A DNA stretch of 64,000 nt from positions 3,658,001 to 3,722,000 of the forward strand of contig NZ_CP133720.1 of NCBI RefSeq assembly GCF_031326225.1. The letters are read 5' to 3'. Under the pieces are notes generated by a model. That model made no database searches, had not been told where the DNA came from, and saw nothing but the letters and a program-made list of their open reading frames with translations. Below are positions 61,700 to 64,000 of the stretch, in pieces. Each line of letters opens with the position of its first letter. Position 1 is the first letter of the stretch. Source of the DNA: Undibacterium cyanobacteriorum. GTDB lineage: Bacteria; Pseudomonadota; Gammaproteobacteria; Burkholderiales; Burkholderiaceae_D. Made by a program: the position numbers and the translations under genes.

Positions 61700-64000
61700 T
61701 CACTTGTCATTCAGCGATCGCACTTGTAAGAGCTGCGCCAACTTCTGCATTGACTCTCGGCTACTTACTTCAATCTTCAAAGTACGCTGTGGCTGTAAGG
61801 TGAGCGCATTGTCAGACAATTTCACCGGCGCGCCACGGAAGTCCAAGATCACTGCACGCGCCAAGACGGGACTCTTCAATTGAAGTTGGTAGCGATTGCC
61901 GACGGACTTCCAAGTGAGCTCGATGTTCGCTGACGGCAGTTTGAGCTCCTTCGCCGGAGCAAAATAGATTTCGTCCTGCGCAATGACGGCCTCGCCCTGC
62001 AATAACTCCATCAACACAAAATGACTGCGAGGATCGCGCCCTTGCAAGAGCTCTTCGTTGCGGATGTGAGCAATGCGCTGAGCGGTATTCGGTCCGATGT
62101 TGAATGGAATAATCTGTTCGCGGAAGACCTTGCCAGTGAAGTCCATGCTGCGCAGTCGTACTTTGACGACGGTGTTCTGCAGACGTTCAGAAGCCACACT
62201 GACGCTGGTCACGCCATCCAGATTTTCCGCCACCACCGTGAGCGGCGCAAAGGCTTTGCGGGCCTGATAATGCAAAGCCTTCCAATTACCGAAATAATCA
62301 ATGCTCGACCATGATGCCCCCGGCCACACGTCGTTCAATTGCCAGTACATCGAACCCATGGTGCGCGGCATGCTAGCGCGGTGATGTTTAATCGCGAGTG
62401 TGATTCCTTCCGCTTGCATCACCTGACTCAGGTATAAGAAATGAGCGAAGTCGCGTGGCTCGCCATAGTTGGCGCGAATATAGTGCAGGAGTCGCGCATT
62501 GCCCTCGCCGGCCATGAATTTTTGGTGTTGGCGGATGACAGGATGATCGATGGCTTGCTGATCCGCTTGAGCGAAGTAATCGACCGTTGATTGCTGTGGC
62601 CAAGCTTGCAAACCAAACTCCGACATAAAACGTGGTGTCTCACGTTGATATTCTTCGACGGGTTTAGAACCGCCCCACACGTCCCAATAGTGTTTATCGC
62701 CGCGCTCACTGTCATTGGCTTTGTCGTCCAAATCATTGCTCGGCGAGCTGGACCAATATGGCACGCCCTGTCCATGGTCTTGCACGACTTGACGCAGATC
62801 GCGACCAAAGAGTTGCACATAGCCTTGCCACACTTGCTCAGCAAAAGTGGGATTGGCTTTTTGCAGTTCTTTACCAATGCCCCAATCCTTCCATGCCGTT
62901 TCCTCTTCATTATTGCCACACCATAAGACGACACTGGGATGCGCATTCAAACGTTGCACTTGCTGCTTCGCTTCTTCTAACACGTTGCGCCGGAAAGCAT
63001 CGTCGTAAGCAGGAACCACGCCACCACCAAACATGAAGTCTTGCCAAATCATGATGCCCATTTCATCGGCCATGCGGTAGAAGTCATCGTTCTCGTAATA
63101 GCCGCCACCCCAAATTCGCAGCATATTCATATTCGCATCACGTGCTGCTTGAAGAATCTCACGCTGCTGCGCCACAGAAATACGATTGGGGAACATATCA
63201 AACGGAATCAAATTCGCGCCCTTGGCGAATACTGGGATACCGTTCACCAAAAAAGTAAATGCTTGTCCGCGCTTGCCGGTGTTTGGATTCACCTCTTGAT
63301 CGAGACTGCGATCGAGAGTGACGGTACGCAAGCCTATCGTACGCGCTTGCTTAGCCAAGACGCGTTGTCCCGCTCGCAGTTCAAATTCCATGCGATACAA
63401 GGCTTGTTTGCCATAGCCATGTGGATACCAAAGCTGTGGCTTGGCGATCTTGATATCGAATTGAGCGTGTCGTGCTTCCTTGGCGTTTGCTATTGCGCTA
63501 TCCAAGTCGCTCAAAATGCGCTTGTCTTGCGCCACCACTCGGCCACGAGGGTCACGTACTTTCCACCAAACTTCAAAAGGATTCGTTCTCGATACCGGTT
63601 GCAAACCCGCCTGCAAATCCATCTGCACATCAACTTGTAAATCTACTCTTAATTGCGCTTGCTGTTGATCGAGCTTGACTTGGCGCACTTGGACTTGCTC
63701 CACCCTCACCTCATCGTAGGTGATCAAACTCACAGGGCGCCAAATACCCGCTGTCACATAACGCGGCCCCCAATCCCATCCATAGTGATAACCAGGCTTG
63801 CGCACAAAATTCGCGGTCATAGCGTCTTTCGGTTCATCGCCATACGGTGAGGGATAATTGCCTGCTAATTTATGCGGCATCGCTTGCACTTGCGGCAGCA
63901 TCTTGGTGATCGGTGAATACAAGCGCACCAAGATCGTGTTCGACTTGGCTTTCAGTTTGGCGCTGACATCGATCTCATAGGTGCGAAAGGCATTCTCAGC
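61700..64000 (-). CDS. GH2 beta-mannosidase (5' end beyond the window)
   Basis: At least 766 residues; the frame is open from the window edge at 64000, so the true start lies further right and the N-terminus is missing. The edge segment NAFRTYEIDVSAKLKAKSN belongs to the N-terminal sugar-binding domain. The general acid is in WCGNNEEE, the nucleophile Glu in MSEFGLQAW, and the GYHYGWDWGPRY and WGGGYYENDDFY segments are also typical of GH2 beta-mannosidases. It should remove the beta-1,4-linked mannose from the N-glycan core or from beta-mannan oligosaccharides. Any signal peptide is outside the window. Confidence 0.93.
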   Translation of the reverse strand, partial: AENAFRTYEIDVSAKLKAKSNTILVRLYSPITKMLPQVQAMPHKLAGNYPSPYGDEPKDAMTANFVRKPGYHYGWDWGPRYVTAGIWRPVSLITYDEVRVEQVQVRQVKLDQQQAQLRVDLQVDVQMDLQAGLQPVSRTNPFEVWWKVRDPRGRVVAQDKRILSDLDSAIANAKEARHAQFDIKIAKPQLWYPHGYGKQALYRMEFELRAGQRVLAKQARTIGLRTVTLDRSLDQEVNPNTGKRGQAFTFLVNGIPVFAKGANLIPFDMFPNRISVAQQREILQAARDANMNMLRIWGGGYYENDDFYRMADEMGIMIWQDFMFGGGVVPAYDDAFRRNVLEEAKQQVQRLNAHPSVVLWCGNNEEETAWKDWGIGKELQKANPTFAEQVWQGYVQLFGRDLRQVVQDHGQGVPYWSSSPSNDLDDKANDSERGDKHYWDVWGGSKPVEEYQRETPRFMSEFGLQAWPQQSTVDYFAQADQQAIDHPVIRQHQKFMAGEGNARLLHYIRANYGEPRDFAHFLYLSQVMQAEGITLAIKHHRASMPRTMGSMYWQLNDVWPGASWSSIDYFGNWKALHYQARKAFAPLTVVAENLDGVTSVSVASERLQNTVVKVRLRSMDFTGKVFREQIIPFNIGPNTAQRIAHIRNEELLQGRDPRSHFVLMELLQGEAVIAQDEIYFAPAKELKLPSANIELTWKSVGNRYQLQLKSPVLARAVILDFRGAPVKLSDNALTLQPQRTLKIEVSSRESMQKLAQLLQVRSLNDK

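Noticed and set aside
1..64000. CRISPR array, tRNA, rRNA, insertion sequence or prophage
   Set aside because: No regularly spaced repeats, no cloverleaf or ribosomal sequence, no transposase, integrase or phage structural gene was seen on either strand.

Overview
The window reads as ordinary chromosome of a Gram-negative betaproteobacterium, most likely Burkholderiales/Oxalobacteraceae (Undibacterium-like). This is inferred from the roughly balanced base composition, the order fmdB-like / DUF502 / aspS / nudB / endonuclease-exonuclease-phosphatase / clsB, the many signal-transduction hybrids, and the outer-membrane proteins. About 49 protein genes were found. No rRNA, tRNA, insertion sequence, prophage or CRISPR array was seen. 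Small hairpin-forming repeats of REP type lie in several gaps.

Layout. 0-5.7 kb: an exported barrel-like protein, then a tight pyroglutamate (5-oxoproline) operon pxpB-pxpC-pxpA-DUF969-DUF979-pcp. 5.9-12.5 kb: an MCP-domain membrane protein, a 1610-residue hybrid histidine kinase with four PAS, three receiver, one Hpt and one EAL domain, and a stand-alone receiver. 12.6-21.5 kb: a sodium/solute symporter, then the conserved housekeeping block (zinc-ribbon protein, DUF502, aspS, nudB, EEP phosphatase, clsB, hslR), interrupted by an opposite-strand gene for an exported protein that looks internally duplicated. 21.8-23.6 kb: a classical chemoreceptor. 23.9-32.3 kb: a fatty-acid beta-oxidation locus (TetR regulator, acyl-CoA dehydrogenase, HAD/ECH fusion, thiolase, alpha/beta hydrolase, enoyl-CoA hydratase). 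32.5-37 kb: a second hybrid kinase/receiver pair and a PafA-like alkaline phosphatase. 37-45 kb: an RND efflux pair, a leucine-type dehydrogenase, and a porin with a short phosphate-binding-like protein.

45.4-53.5 kb and the right edge hold the most coherent accessory system, a mannoside or high-mannose N-glycan utilisation set. It has a FucP-family sugar transporter, an AGE-family (mannose isomerase-like) epimerase overlapping a PfkB sugar kinase, a GH47 alpha-1,2-mannosidase, a GH92 alpha-mannosidase and, 8 kb further on, a GH2 beta-mannosidase cut by the window end. Read together, exported mannosidases release mannose, the transporter imports it, isomerase turns it into fructose, and the kinase makes fructose-6-phosphate. 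53.7-61.7 kb between them holds a DNA glycosylase, small unknown genes, an APC permease, a Rieske oxygenase, and a cytochrome b561 / OmpR-family two-component operon preceded by a PmrA/QseB-type box.

All calls come from reading the sequence. No database search was run, and domain boundaries are approximate.
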